Positions 31,751-40,606 of a DNA stretch of 64,000 bases are shown here, piece by piece. Position 1 is the stretch's first letter. Every line of letters starts with the position of its first letter. The stretch lies in NCBI RefSeq assembly GCF_000308815.1, contig NZ_BAFX01000124.1:148624-212623 (forward strand). Direction: 5' to 3'. This DNA comes from Nocardia concava NBRC 100430. Lineage in GTDB: Bacteria > Actinomycetota > Actinomycetes > Mycobacteriales > Mycobacteriaceae. A program made the translations under genes and the position numbers. The notes below the pieces were generated by a model. That model did no database searches, was not told the origin of the DNA, and saw nothing but the letters and a program-made list of their open reading frames with translations.

Positions 31751-33073
31751 GTGTCGATGCTGAAGGGTTCCAACGTTCCGGTGACGGCGTCCGAGGTTCG
31801 GATCGAACTGGGGTGGCAGACGGGACCCGGGGTGCCCGACGCCGACGCCTCCGCCCTGCTGCTCGCGGGCGGCCGGGTCCGATCGGACGCCGATTTCGTC
31901 TTCTACAACCAGCCGCAGCACGCCTCGGGCGCGGTCCGGCATCTCGGTAAGCGGCAGGGCCCGCAGGTGGTCGACGCGCTCGCGGTGGATCTGGCCCGGG
32001 TCGAACCGCAGATCGACACCGTGGTGGTGGCCGCCTCCGCCGATGGCGGCACCTTCGCCCAATTCCGCGGCCTGCACGTGCGTTTGGTGGATGTGAACGG
32101 CACCGAACTGGCCCGCTTCGACAGCGCGGCCGCCACCTCGGAGACCGCCTTCGTGCTCGGCGAGCTGTATCGCCGCGGCGGCGGCTGGAAGTTCCGCGCG
32201 GTCGGCCAGGGCTACGACTCCGGACTGGCCGGACTGGCAACCGATTTCGGCATCTCGGTCAACGAAGCCCCTGCGTCCCAGCCGGTTCCCCCGCAGCCCG
32301 CCGCCCCGCAGCCCGCCGCCCCGCAGCAGCCCTTCGCGCCCCCGCGACCTCCGGTTCCCCCGCAGCCGATCGCGCCCCCGCCGCCTCCCATGCCGCCGCA
32401 GCCGATCGTGCCGCCCCCGCCGCCCGCGCAGGAGCCGCGCGTCAATCTGGGCAAGATCTCGCTGACCAAGGAGGCCCCGGCGGTCTCCCTGACCAAGCAG
32501 GGCGCGACCGGCGGCATCATGCGGGTGAACCTGAACTGGTCGGTCCCGAGTTCGGGCGGGCTGTTCGGTCGCAAGCGCGGCAATGGCGGTCTGGACCTGG
32601 ATCTATGCGCGTTCTGGGAGCTGACCGACGGCACCAAGGGTTGTGTCAGCGCCCTGGACACCTTCGGCAACCTGCACAAGGCCCCGTTCATCGCCCTGGA
32701 CCAGGACGATCGGACCGGTGGCAGCGCCGCGGGTGAGAACCTGTCGATCAATCTCGACCACACCGCCGACTTCCGCCGCATCCTGGTGTTCGCCTCGCTC
32801 TACGAGGGCGCGCAGGACTTCCGCGGCGTGCACGCGACCGCGACCCTGTTCCCCCGCAATTCACCGCCGATCGAGATGGAAGTCAGCGGCTGCCACGATG
32901 ATTCGCGCGAGATGGTGCTGGCGCTGATCGAGAACGTGCGCGGCGAGCTGGTGGTGCGCCGCGAGGCCCGGTTCGTGCGACCGCCGGACGGCCGCAAGTT
33001 CTGGGGCAAGCTGGCGGTGGACCAGGCCTACGGGTGGGGCCTGAAGTGGGGCACTTCGAAGGGCAAGTCCTGA
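31751..33073 (+). CDS. TerD-TerA-like tandem tellurium-resistance domain protein
   Basis: A 440-residue protein of two Ter-family domains. Residues 1-172 are a TerD fold (LKGSNVPV, DADFVFYNQPQHASGAVRH, VVVAASADGGTFAQFRGL) keeping the acidic residues used for Ca2+. Residues 174-230 are a low-complexity Pro/Gln/Ala linker. Residues 231-440 resemble TerA (VNLNWSV, then an Arg-rich end with DQAYGWGLKWG). Ter proteins form Ca2+-dependent stress-response complexes at the membrane. No terB, terC or other ter genes lie nearby. The start is GTG 31751 or ATG 31757. Confidence 0.85.
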   Translation: MSMLKGSNVPVTASEVRIELGWQTGPGVPDADASALLLAGGRVRSDADFVFYNQPQHASGAVRHLGKRQGPQVVDALAVDLARVEPQIDTVVVAASADGGTFAQFRGLHVRLVDVNGTELARFDSAAATSETAFVLGELYRRGGGWKFRAVGQGYDSGLAGLATDFGISVNEAPASQPVPPQPAAPQPAAPQQPFAPPRPPVPPQPIAPPPPPMPPQPIVPPPPPAQEPRVNLGKISLTKEAPAVSLTKQGATGGIMRVNLNWSVPSSGGLFGRKRGNGGLDLDLCAFWELTDGTKGCVSALDTFGNLHKAPFIALDQDDRTGGSAAGENLSINLDHTADFRRILVFASLYEGAQDFRGVHATATLFPRNSPPIEMEVSGCHDDSREMVLALIENVRGELVVRREARFVRPPDGRKFWGKLAVDQAYGWGLKWGTSKGKS

Positions 33074-33089
33074 GCCGCCGCTCGCCGGA

Positions 33090-33764
33090 TCAGTCCTGAT
33101 CGGGCGGGAACTGGGCCGCCAATTCCAAGGCGGCGGCCCGGGTCTCGGTCAGCGATCCGCTCCAGCACAGCAGTCGCAGGATGGCGTCGGGGATGAGCTG
33201 TTCGGCGTACTCCGGCGCCGCGCCCTCGTCGGAACGCATATTGATGACCGACTCCACCAGCCGGAACGGCAGCAGTTCGGCCCCGGCCACGGCCCCGGTT
33301 CCGGCCTCGGCGATGACCGCGGCGGAGAGGACCTCGTAATGCCGGCGCAGCGCGTCGCGGCCCTCGCGGAATTTGGCGAACCGGTCGCTGCGCAGCTCGG
33401 GTAGCAGATACAGCGCGCCGAGATTCCAGCGGCTGGCCAGCAGCTGGCTGATGTCGAACCAGGCCAGCGCGTACAGCCGCACCGCCGCGGGCTCGGGCCG
33501 GTCGGCCAGCTTGCCCGCCAGTTCCAGTGGCGTGCTGACCGTTTCGCCGAGCAGCGCGTCGAGGATGTCGTCCTTGGCGGCGAAGTGGTGGTAGAGCGAG
33601 GCCTGCCGGATTCCGACGGCGTCGGCGACCGCACGGGTGGAGGTATTGCCGTATCCGTGACTGGTGAACAACTCGGCGGCGGCGTCGAGGATTTCGGCGC
33701 GCGGGGTCTGGCCTGCGCGGCGGCGGGGTTCTAGTCGGGGACGGCCGGGTCCGAGTTGGGTCAC
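33090..33764 (-). CDS. TetR-family regulator of the guanidine-type operon
   Basis: A 224-residue TetR protein. The HTH is AAELFTSHGYGNTSTRAVAD, then AVGIRQASLYHHFAAKDDIL; the ligand domain is not diagnostic. GTG 33764 (TQLGPGRPRLEPRRRAG) is chosen; an open frame to 33818 adds 18 residues that cross operator-like DNA. A perfect 20-bp dyad (33809-33828) and a weaker TCTGTCCTATACAG half-match (about 33774-33787) lie upstream, and the permease operon runs the other way. I infer that it senses a nitrogen compound handled by that operon. Confidence 0.85.
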   Translation of the reverse strand: MTQLGPGRPRLEPRRRAGQTPRAEILDAAAELFTSHGYGNTSTRAVADAVGIRQASLYHHFAAKDDILDALLGETVSTPLELAGKLADRPEPAAVRLYALAWFDISQLLASRWNLGALYLLPELRSDRFAKFREGRDALRRHYEVLSAAVIAEAGTGAVAGAELLPFRLVESVINMRSDEGAAPEYAEQLIPDAILRLLCWSGSLTETRAAALELAAQFPPDQD

Positions 33765-33808
33765 GTAGCCATTCTGTCCTATACAGCGGGACGACCTGCG
33801 AGGTGAGT

Positions 33809-33828
33809 TTTCTGTCATTTGACAGAAA
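33809..33828. promoter_or_regulatory. TetR operator, perfect dyad
   Basis: TTTCTGTCA-TT-TGACAGAAA is a perfect 9-bp inverted repeat in the 184-bp gap between the TetR start and the permease start. It is the best operator match in this gap, and the rest of the gap shows no gene or riboswitch that I can recognise. Confidence 0.65.
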
Positions 33829-33948
33829 TACCCGCAACGCAGAAGTTACGCCGGGCCACGGGACGGATACAACGCCGTCACCACAGCGGCGATCGCGAAC
33901 GGAAAACTTTCAATCGATAGATATTCCCCTCGCGAAAGACTCGCCGCC

Positions 33949-35499
33949 ATGGTTGCCCCCGCCGACGCCATAGTCCCTCCGAGCCCGCCCGACACCTCCA
34001 CCGACAGTGCCGACCTGGCGCGCTTCGGCTACCAGCCCGTCCTGCACCGCAAGCTCGGCCGCTACGCCTCCTTCGCGGCCGGATTCTCCTTCGTCTCCAT
34101 CCTGACCACCATCTTCCAGTTCTTCGGCTTCGGTTACGCCTTCGGTGGCGCGGCCTTCTTCTGGACCTGGCCGATCGTGTTCGCGGGCCAGTTCCTGGTC
34201 GCGCTGAACTTCGCGGAACTGGCCGCGCGCTACCCGATCTCGGGCTGCATCTATCAGTGGTCGCGCCGGCTGGCCGGGGAGGTGGTCGGCTGGTTCGCCG
34301 GCTGGATGATGATCATCGCCCAGGTCGTGACCGCCGCGGCCGCCGCCATCGCGCTGCAGGTGGTGCTGCCCAGCATCTGGTCCGGATTCCAGCTCATCGG
34401 CACCGATACCGCGCTCACCTCGCACGACGGGGCCTCGAACGCGGTGCTGCTGGGCAGCATCCTGCTGGTGGTCACCACGGTCATCAATGTGGTGGGCATC
34501 GACTGGATGGCGCGCATCAACTCGCTGGGGGTGACCATCGAGATCATCGGCGTGTGCGCGGTGATCGCGGTGTTCTTCACCCACACCGATCGCGGGCCGA
34601 GCGTGGTCACCCAGACCGATCAGGCCGCGCCCGGGGCGTACTGGGCCGCGTTCCTGGCCTCCGGATTGATGGCCGCCTATGTCATGGTCGGATTCGATTC
34701 CGCCGGTGAGCTTTCCGAGGAGACCAAGAATCCCCGCCACGTCGCACCGCGCACCATCCTCTCGGCGCTGGCGGTGTCCGCGCTGGGCGGCGGGCTGATC
34801 CTGCTGGGCGCGCTCATGGCCGCACCGAGCCTGACCGACGGCTCGCTGGCCAGCGGCGGACTCGCCTACGTGATCGAGGCCAAGCTGACCACCGTGCCCG
34901 GCAAGATCGTGCTGGCCTGCGTGGCGTGCGCGATCACGGTGTGCACCTTGGCGATTCAGACGGCCGGCTCGCGCCTGCTGTTCTCCATGGCCCGCGACGG
35001 GCGGCTGCCGTTCGCGAAGCAGCTGTCGACGGTGCACCCGCGCTTCGGCACCCCGGTATGGCCCGCCGTGGTGATCGGCGTGCTCGGCATCGGCCTGCTC
35101 TTGCTGAACCTGGGCAACGGCGCGGTCTTCGCGACCCTGGCCAGCGTCTGCATCGTCATGCTCTACCTCGCGTACCTGCTGGTGACGGTCCCGCTGCTGA
35201 TCCGCCGGATCAAGGGCTGGCCCGCCGATATCGCCGGTGACGCCGCGGGCACCAAGCTGTTCGCGCTGGGCCGCTACGGCATCGCGATCAATGGCCTGGC
35301 CGTGGTGTGGGGCATCGCCATGGCGGTGAACCTGGCCTGGCCGCGCGCCGCGGTCTACACCCCGGCCGGCGGCGGCTGGTGGATGCTCTGGGCCGCACCG
35401 CTGTTCGTGCTGCTCACGGTGGCGGTCGGCGTGCTGGTGCACCGGATCGTGACGCCCGCCCGCGGACTGCTCACCGAGCCCGCCGCCCAGATCGCCTGA
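33949..35499 (+). CDS. APC-superfamily amino acid/nitrogen-compound permease
   Basis: A 516-residue, 12-helix APC transporter of the type found beside urea/guanidine carboxylase genes. Family features are FGFGYAFGGAAFFWTWPIVF, NFAELAARYPISGCIYQWSR (helices 2-3) and MVGFDSAGELSEETKNPRHV, with a C-terminal TM pair. It probably imports the substrate of the pathway encoded downstream (guanidine or a related amide); the substrate is inferred only from context. It is first in an operon of five genes, with short gaps or ATGA overlaps afterwards. Confidence 0.85.
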   Translation: MVAPADAIVPPSPPDTSTDSADLARFGYQPVLHRKLGRYASFAAGFSFVSILTTIFQFFGFGYAFGGAAFFWTWPIVFAGQFLVALNFAELAARYPISGCIYQWSRRLAGEVVGWFAGWMMIIAQVVTAAAAAIALQVVLPSIWSGFQLIGTDTALTSHDGASNAVLLGSILLVVTTVINVVGIDWMARINSLGVTIEIIGVCAVIAVFFTHTDRGPSVVTQTDQAAPGAYWAAFLASGLMAAYVMVGFDSAGELSEETKNPRHVAPRTILSALAVSALGGGLILLGALMAAPSLTDGSLASGGLAYVIEAKLTTVPGKIVLACVACAITVCTLAIQTAGSRLLFSMARDGRLPFAKQLSTVHPRFGTPVWPAVVIGVLGIGLLLLNLGNGAVFATLASVCIVMLYLAYLLVTVPLLIRRIKGWPADIAGDAAGTKLFALGRYGIAINGLAVVWGIAMAVNLAWPRAAVYTPAGGGWWMLWAAPLFVLLTVAVGVLVHRIVTPARGLLTEPAAQIA

Positions 35500-35529
35500 C
35501 ATTCCATAGATTCCGAGAACGGAGCAGCT

Positions 35530-36276
35530 ATGACCACAGCGAACACCACCGGCGCGCGCGATCACGCGCGGTCCCAGGCGGCCGCGGCCGACCGCAACGG
35601 GCCGGAGATACCGACGGGCTTGGATGCCACGAAAGTGACCTTCGCCCAGCGGATTCCGTCCGGTGGTTACGCGAATGTGGTGCTGGCTCGGGGCAGCAGG
35701 GTGCGGTTGACCGATCCGCAGGGTTCGGCGTGCGCACACCTGCTGCTGCTCCGTGCCGAATCTCCCTGGGAGCGACTGAATGTCGCGGACACCGTGAAGG
35801 TGCCGTGGCAGGCGTACCTGGGTGTGGTCCACCCGCTGCTGTCGGATCAGGGCCGGGTGCTGGCCACGGTGGTCGCGGACTCGTCGGGGCATCACGACAC
35901 CCTGTGCGGCCCCTCGGCCGTCGCCCGGGCTCGACTGCGGCTGGCCGGGGTCAAGCAGGGGCTGGAACCGCGCGATATCGGGCCGACGGTGTCGTTCTTC
36001 CGGGGTGTGCGGGTGGAATCGGATGGGGCGCTGACGGTTACGGGCGGCGCGGGGGCGGGTGCGGCGGTCGAGCTGCTCGTGCACCTGCCGGTGACACTCC
36101 TGCTCGCCAATGCCGAGCATCCACTGGATCCGACTCCACCGACCGATCTCGACCTCGTGGTCTGGTCCGCTCCGGAGGAGCTGGCACGCACGCACAGCAC
36201 CGATCCGGAATATCTGCGCGCGGTGGAGAACACCGAACAGGACTGGCACGCACGCACTCTGGAGACCCTCGCATGA
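35530..36276 (+). CDS. DUF1989 protein, carboxyguanidine deiminase subunit-like (UAAP1)
   Basis: A 248-residue urea-carboxylase-associated protein 1. DUF1989 motifs are TFAQRIPSGGYANVVLARGS, LTDPQGSACAHLLLL (a Cys-containing metal site), and SSGHHDTLCGPSAVARARLR (His/Cys). The homologous CgdA/CgdB pair hydrolyses carboxyguanidine to allophanate in the guanidine pathway, as established in pseudomonads. It overlaps the next gene by ATGA, indicating that the two subunits are made together. The assignment to guanidine rather than urea rests on that literature and on context. Confidence 0.8.
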   Translation: MTTANTTGARDHARSQAAAADRNGPEIPTGLDATKVTFAQRIPSGGYANVVLARGSRVRLTDPQGSACAHLLLLRAESPWERLNVADTVKVPWQAYLGVVHPLLSDQGRVLATVVADSSGHHDTLCGPSAVARARLRLAGVKQGLEPRDIGPTVSFFRGVRVESDGALTVTGGAGAGAAVELLVHLPVTLLLANAEHPLDPTPPTDLDLVVWSAPEELARTHSTDPEYLRAVENTEQDWHARTLETLA

Positions 36277-36905
36277 GCACCACAACAAGCACCGCCACCA
36301 CTCACACCGTCGTGCTGGACGAGACCGTGCCCGCCCGCGCCCCCTGGTCGGCCATCGTGCGCGCCGGGGAACAGCTGGAAATCATCGATCTGCACGGAAA
36401 TCAGGCCGTGGACTGCCTGCTCTACAACGCCGCCGACCACACCGACCGCTACAGCGCACAGGCCACCATCACCGCGCAGCGCAATATCTTCCTGACCACC
36501 GGCAGCGTGCTGCTGACCGAGGCGGGCACCCCGCTCATGACGGTGGTCGCCGACGAGGTCGGCAATCACGACACCGTGGCGGGCGCGTGCTCGCAGGAGT
36601 CCAACACCCTGCGCTACGGCCACCACACCCGGCATCAGCACGCGTGCGTGGAGAACTTCCTCGCCGAGGGGCTGAAGTGGGGGCTGGGCAAACGCGATCT
36701 GGTGTCGAACATCAACTGGTTCATGAACGTTCCCGTCGAGGCCGACGGCACGCTCGGCATCGTCGACGGCCTGTCCGCGCCGGGCAAGACGATCACGCTG
36801 CGCGCCGAGACCGACACCCTGGTGCTGGTCTCGAACTGCCCGCAGATCAACAACCCCTGCAATGGCTTCGATCCGACACCGGTGCGCATGGTGGTGACCC
36901 GATGA
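36273..36905 (+). CDS. DUF1989 protein, carboxyguanidine deiminase subunit-like (UAAP2)
   Basis: A 210-residue second DUF1989 protein. GEQLEIIDLHGNQAVDCLLY, NHDTVAGACSQESNTLRYGH and SNINWFMNVPVEADGTLGIV are typical blocks of UAAP2/CgdB, with Cys and His ligands at the same places as in UAAP1. It pairs with the preceding protein in a heteromeric deiminase. ATGA overlaps at both ends (36273 and 36902) place it in the middle of a tightly coupled operon. Confidence 0.82.
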   Translation: MSTTTSTATTHTVVLDETVPARAPWSAIVRAGEQLEIIDLHGNQAVDCLLYNAADHTDRYSAQATITAQRNIFLTTGSVLLTEAGTPLMTVVADEVGNHDTVAGACSQESNTLRYGHHTRHQHACVENFLAEGLKWGLGKRDLVSNINWFMNVPVEADGTLGIVDGLSAPGKTITLRAETDTLVLVSNCPQINNPCNGFDPTPVRMVVTR

Positions 36906-38914
36906 CGGCCGTCCTCCCCGAACTCGACGTGACCGAGAACCCCTCCCCCGCACCGGTTTTCCGGGTCCTGCGGCCAGGAATGCAGACCACCGTGCAGGAT
37001 TGGCCCGCCCGGGTCGGCTACTGGCACGTGGGTGTGCCGCCGTCCGGGCCGATGGACGATCTCTCGTTCCGGCTCGGCAATCGAGCGCTGGGCAATCCCG
37101 AGGGCGCGGCCGGGCTGGAGTGCACGCTCGGCGGACCGGCGCTGCGTTTCGACACCGATACCTGGGTGTGCGTCACGGGCGCGCCGGTTCCCGTCACCGT
37201 GAACGGCCGCGCGGTGCGCCAGTGGCGCAGCGTGCTGGTGCCCGCGGGCGGCGTGCTGGATGTCGGCATGGTGCGCGGGCCGGGGATGCGCTGCTACATC
37301 CTGCTGGCGGGCGGTATCGAGGTACCCGAATACCTCGGCAGCCGTTCGACTTTCACGCTCGGGAAGTTCGGCGGCGGCACCGGCCGGGCGCTCGCTGTCG
37401 ACGACGAAGTCGCGCTCGGCGAGCCGGGTCGGGTCACGGCCGGGGTGACCGGCGACGACCAGCCGGTGCTGACCCGCCGCTGGGAGCTGGCGGTCACCGA
37501 GGGCCCGCACGGGGCGCCGGAGTTCTTCACCCGCGCCGACTTCGACACCATCATCGGCACCGACTACGAGGTGCATTTCAACTCCGATCGGACCGGTGTG
37601 CGCCTCATCGGCCCGAAGCCGGAGTGGGCGCGCCCGGACGGCGGCGAGGCGGGCCTGCACCCGTCCAATATCCACGACACCGCGTATTCCGTTGGCGCGC
37701 TGGACTTCACCGGCGATACCCCGATCCTGCTCGGCCCCGACGGCCCTAGCCTGGGCGGCTTCGTCTGCCCGGTGACCGTGGTTGCGGCCGATCGCTGGAA
37801 GCTGGGCCAGCTCACCCCCGGCGACAGTGTGCGCTTCGTACCGGTCCGCGCCGATCGCGCGGCCTCGCTGCGGGAGCTCGGGCCCGAGCGCCGGGCCTCC
37901 TGGCCGGTGGTGCTGTCCAACGGCGGCGACGGCGATGACGGGGTGCTCGCCCGACGCGACGGCGCGGACACCGCGGTCACCTACCGCCGGGCCGGGAACG
38001 ACGGCCTGCTCGTCGAATACGGCGATATGACACTGGATCTGGAGCTGCGCGCCCGCGTGCACGCCCTACACCAGGCGCTGCTGGAGCGCTCCGAGCCCGG
38101 CATCACCGAGCTGACGCCGGGTGTGCGGTCGCTGCAGGTGCGCAATGATCCCGACCGGCTGCCCACCCGCAGGCTGCTGGATCTGCTCGCCGAGGTGGAG
38201 GCCGATCTGCCGTCCGCCGACGAACTGGTGGTCCCCAGCCGCACCGTGCGACTGCCGCTGTCCTGGGACGACCCGTCCACCCGCGAGGCCATCACCCGCT
38301 ACATGCACGGCGTCCGCGCCGATGCGCCGTGGTGCCCGTGGAATATCGAGTTCATCCGCCGGATGAACGGATTGGACTCCGTGGACGAGGTTTTCGACAC
38401 CGTCTTCGCCGCCGAGTACCTGGTCCTCGGCCTCGGGGACGTCTATCTGGGCGCGCCGGTCGCCACCCCGACCGATCCCCGCCACCGGCTGGTCACCACC
38501 AAGTACAACCCCGCCCGCACCTGGACCCCGGAGAACGCGGTCGGCATCGGCGGCGCGTACCTGTGCATCTACGGCATGGAGGGTCCCGGCGGCTACCAGT
38601 TCGTCGGGCGCACCACCCAGGTGTGGAACCACCGGTCGACCGGGATCGGCGAAGATCCCTGGCTGCTGCGCTATTTCGACCGCATCAGCTGGTATCCGGT
38701 GAGCGCCGAGGAACTGCTGGACCTGCGTGCCGATACGGCCGCGGGGCGCGGACGGCTGCTGGCCGAGGACGGCGAGTTCCGGCTCGTCGACTACCGGAAG
38801 TTCCTGGACGACAATGCCGGGTCCATCGCCGACTTCCGTGCCCGCCAGGCCGACGCCTTCACCGCCGAGCGCAATTCGTGGCGCGAGGCGGGCGAACTCG
38901 CCGAAAAGGCCTGA
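36902..38914 (+). CDS. urea/guanidine carboxylase carboxyltransferase half, lacking BC and BCCP domains
   Basis: A 670-residue protein with only the carboxyltransferase region of urea/guanidine carboxylase. Residues about 20-320 are the KipA/AHS2 domain (RPGMQTTVQDWPARVGYWHV, GGPALRF, LLAGGIEVPEYLGSRSTFTL). Residues about 345-620 are the KipI/AHS1 domain (YGDMTLDLELRARVHALHQA, YNPARTWTPENAVGIGGAYL). Full enzymes are about 1200 residues: biotin carboxylase, CT, then biotinyl carrier. Here both the N-terminal ATP-grasp part and the C-terminal biotin site are missing, and ATGA coupling shows that the start is genuine. A trans-acting partner is needed, or the chemistry differs. Confidence 0.85.
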   Translation: MTAVLPELDVTENPSPAPVFRVLRPGMQTTVQDWPARVGYWHVGVPPSGPMDDLSFRLGNRALGNPEGAAGLECTLGGPALRFDTDTWVCVTGAPVPVTVNGRAVRQWRSVLVPAGGVLDVGMVRGPGMRCYILLAGGIEVPEYLGSRSTFTLGKFGGGTGRALAVDDEVALGEPGRVTAGVTGDDQPVLTRRWELAVTEGPHGAPEFFTRADFDTIIGTDYEVHFNSDRTGVRLIGPKPEWARPDGGEAGLHPSNIHDTAYSVGALDFTGDTPILLGPDGPSLGGFVCPVTVVAADRWKLGQLTPGDSVRFVPVRADRAASLRELGPERRASWPVVLSNGGDGDDGVLARRDGADTAVTYRRAGNDGLLVEYGDMTLDLELRARVHALHQALLERSEPGITELTPGVRSLQVRNDPDRLPTRRLLDLLAEVEADLPSADELVVPSRTVRLPLSWDDPSTREAITRYMHGVRADAPWCPWNIEFIRRMNGLDSVDEVFDTVFAAEYLVLGLGDVYLGAPVATPTDPRHRLVTTKYNPARTWTPENAVGIGGAYLCIYGMEGPGGYQFVGRTTQVWNHRSTGIGEDPWLLRYFDRISWYPVSAEELLDLRADTAAGRGRLLAEDGEFRLVDYRKFLDDNAGSIADFRARQADAFTAERNSWREAGELAEKA

Positions 38915-38989
38915 CACACCGGGCATTCGCACCCCGCACCACGCGTTCGGCCCCGCACCATCGTCTCCGACCCTGATCGAGGAGTTCTC

Positions 38990-40603
38990 ATGACCACGTG
39001 GATCCACCGACGCGCCGAATCCGAGGTTGCGGCCGAGATCGCCACTGCCACAGGAGCTCTGGCCGGATTGCTCCTGGCCGTGAAGGACAATGTGGATGTC
39101 GCCGGGCTGCCCACCACTGCGGCCTGCCCCGACTTCGCGTACACCCCAGATCGGGATTCAGCCGTCGTCGCCGCACTGCGGGCGGCCGGTGCGGTGGTGG
39201 TCGGCAAGACCAACCTCGATCAGTTCGCGACCGGATTGGTCGGGACCCGCTCCCCCTACGGCGTCGTCGAGAATGCCTTGCGGCCCGGATATGTCTCGGG
39301 CGGTTCGAGTTCCGGGTCGGCGGTCGCAGTGGCGACCGGCGAGGCGGATATCGCCATCGGCACCGATACCGCCGGTTCGGGGCGCGTCCCGGCGGCCTTC
39401 CACGGGCTGGTCGGCATCAAACCGACGGTGGGGGTGGTCTCGACCGAGGGCGTGGTGCCCGCCTGCCGGTCGTACGACTGCGTCACCATCTTCGCGGCCG
39501 ACCTGCGCTTGGCCAATCGGGCCATGGGCGTGCTGGCCACCGGCGCGGCCACTCGACCCTGGCCCGCCGATACCCGACTGGCAGCCCCACCGCAGCCCGT
39601 CGTGGCGATCTTCAGCGACCTACCCGATCTGGATCCACTGTGGCACAGCGCCTTCGAGCGGACCGTGGCACGACTGCGCGATCAGGGCGCGACCATCGTG
39701 GAAGTCGATCCGGCCCCGTTCCTGGCAGCCGCCAAGCTCCTGTACAACGGCGCGCTCGTCGCCGAACGCTATTCGGCGGTCGGTGAATTCGTGGACACCC
39801 ACCCCGAATCGGTCGATCCCACAGTCGGTTCCATCATTCGCGCCGCACGCGACCTGCCCGCGCACCGCCTGGTCACCGACCTGGCCGCGCTGGAGAACCT
39901 GCGCGCCACCGCCATGGCCAGCCTCGAAGGCGTCGATGCCCTCCTGACGCCGACCGCCCCCATCCACCCGACCATCGCCGAGGTCGCCGCCGACCCCATC
40001 GGCGTCAATTCCCGTGTCGGGACCTACACCAACTTCTGCAACCTCTTCGACCTCTGCGCGGTGGCGGTCCCCACGGAGGAGCCGTATTTCGGCGTGACGG
40101 TACTGGCCCGCGCGTTCGAAGACGCGGTCGCGCTCGACATCGCCGCACTGATCACCGGCACGCCGCTCGGACCGGAAGAACAGGTCTGGCCCGCCGCTGT
40201 CGCCGAGGCCCAGGATCTGATCGTCTTCGGCGCACACCTGCGCGGTCAGCCCCTCGAACATCAGCTGACCACGCTCGGTGCCCGCTGGTGCGGTCCTATC
40301 GAAACCGCTCCCTATTACCGCCTGGGCGCACTCGACACCGTCCCGCCCAAACCGGCCGTAACCCGGGTCCCCGCAACCGAATCCGGGTTCGCGATCGCCG
40401 GGGAACGCTGGCTGCTCTCCCCCGCCGCCCTGGGCCGCTTCCTCGCCGCCCTGCCCGCCCCCATGCAGCTCGGCGCCGTCGAACTGGCCGACGGCAGCTG
40501 GCACACCGGTTTCGGCTGCACCGGCGCGGCCGCCGAATCCGCCAAGGACATCAGCGAATACGGCGGCTGGCGAGCGGCGCTGGCGGCCGGTGCGGTGGGC
40601 TGA
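38990..40603 (+). CDS. atzF: allophanate hydrolase
   Basis: A 537-residue amidase-signature enzyme that cleaves allophanate to ammonia and CO2. The Ser-cisSer-Lys triad is visible: Lys32 (LLAVKDNVDVAG), the Ser cluster 106-108 (GGSSSGSAVA), and nucleophile Ser130 (GTDTAGSGRV). The C-terminal 120 residues are the AtzF extra domain (EQVWPAAVAEAQDLIVFGAH onward) that decarboxylates or stabilises the product. It is the last gene of the operon, 75 bp after the carboxyltransferase, and ends 3 bp from the convergent patatin gene. Confidence 0.93.
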   Translation: MTTWIHRRAESEVAAEIATATGALAGLLLAVKDNVDVAGLPTTAACPDFAYTPDRDSAVVAALRAAGAVVVGKTNLDQFATGLVGTRSPYGVVENALRPGYVSGGSSSGSAVAVATGEADIAIGTDTAGSGRVPAAFHGLVGIKPTVGVVSTEGVVPACRSYDCVTIFAADLRLANRAMGVLATGAATRPWPADTRLAAPPQPVVAIFSDLPDLDPLWHSAFERTVARLRDQGATIVEVDPAPFLAAAKLLYNGALVAERYSAVGEFVDTHPESVDPTVGSIIRAARDLPAHRLVTDLAALENLRATAMASLEGVDALLTPTAPIHPTIAEVAADPIGVNSRVGTYTNFCNLFDLCAVAVPTEEPYFGVTVLARAFEDAVALDIAALITGTPLGPEEQVWPAAVAEAQDLIVFGAHLRGQPLEHQLTTLGARWCGPIETAPYYRLGALDTVPPKPAVTRVPATESGFAIAGERWLLSPAALGRFLAALPAPMQLGAVELADGSWHTGFGCTGAAAESAKDISEYGGWRAALAAGAVG

Positions 40604-40606
40604 GGG

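Noticed and set aside
33829..33948. Possible guanidine riboswitch in the permease leader
   Set aside because: I looked for the conserved ykkC-type cores and found no matching pattern; the region is better explained by the TetR dyad.
33910..36288. Long open frame antisense to the permease and DUF1989 genes
   Set aside because: Arg/Gly/His/Gln-rich composition typical of a shadow frame in GC-rich DNA, with no domain signal.
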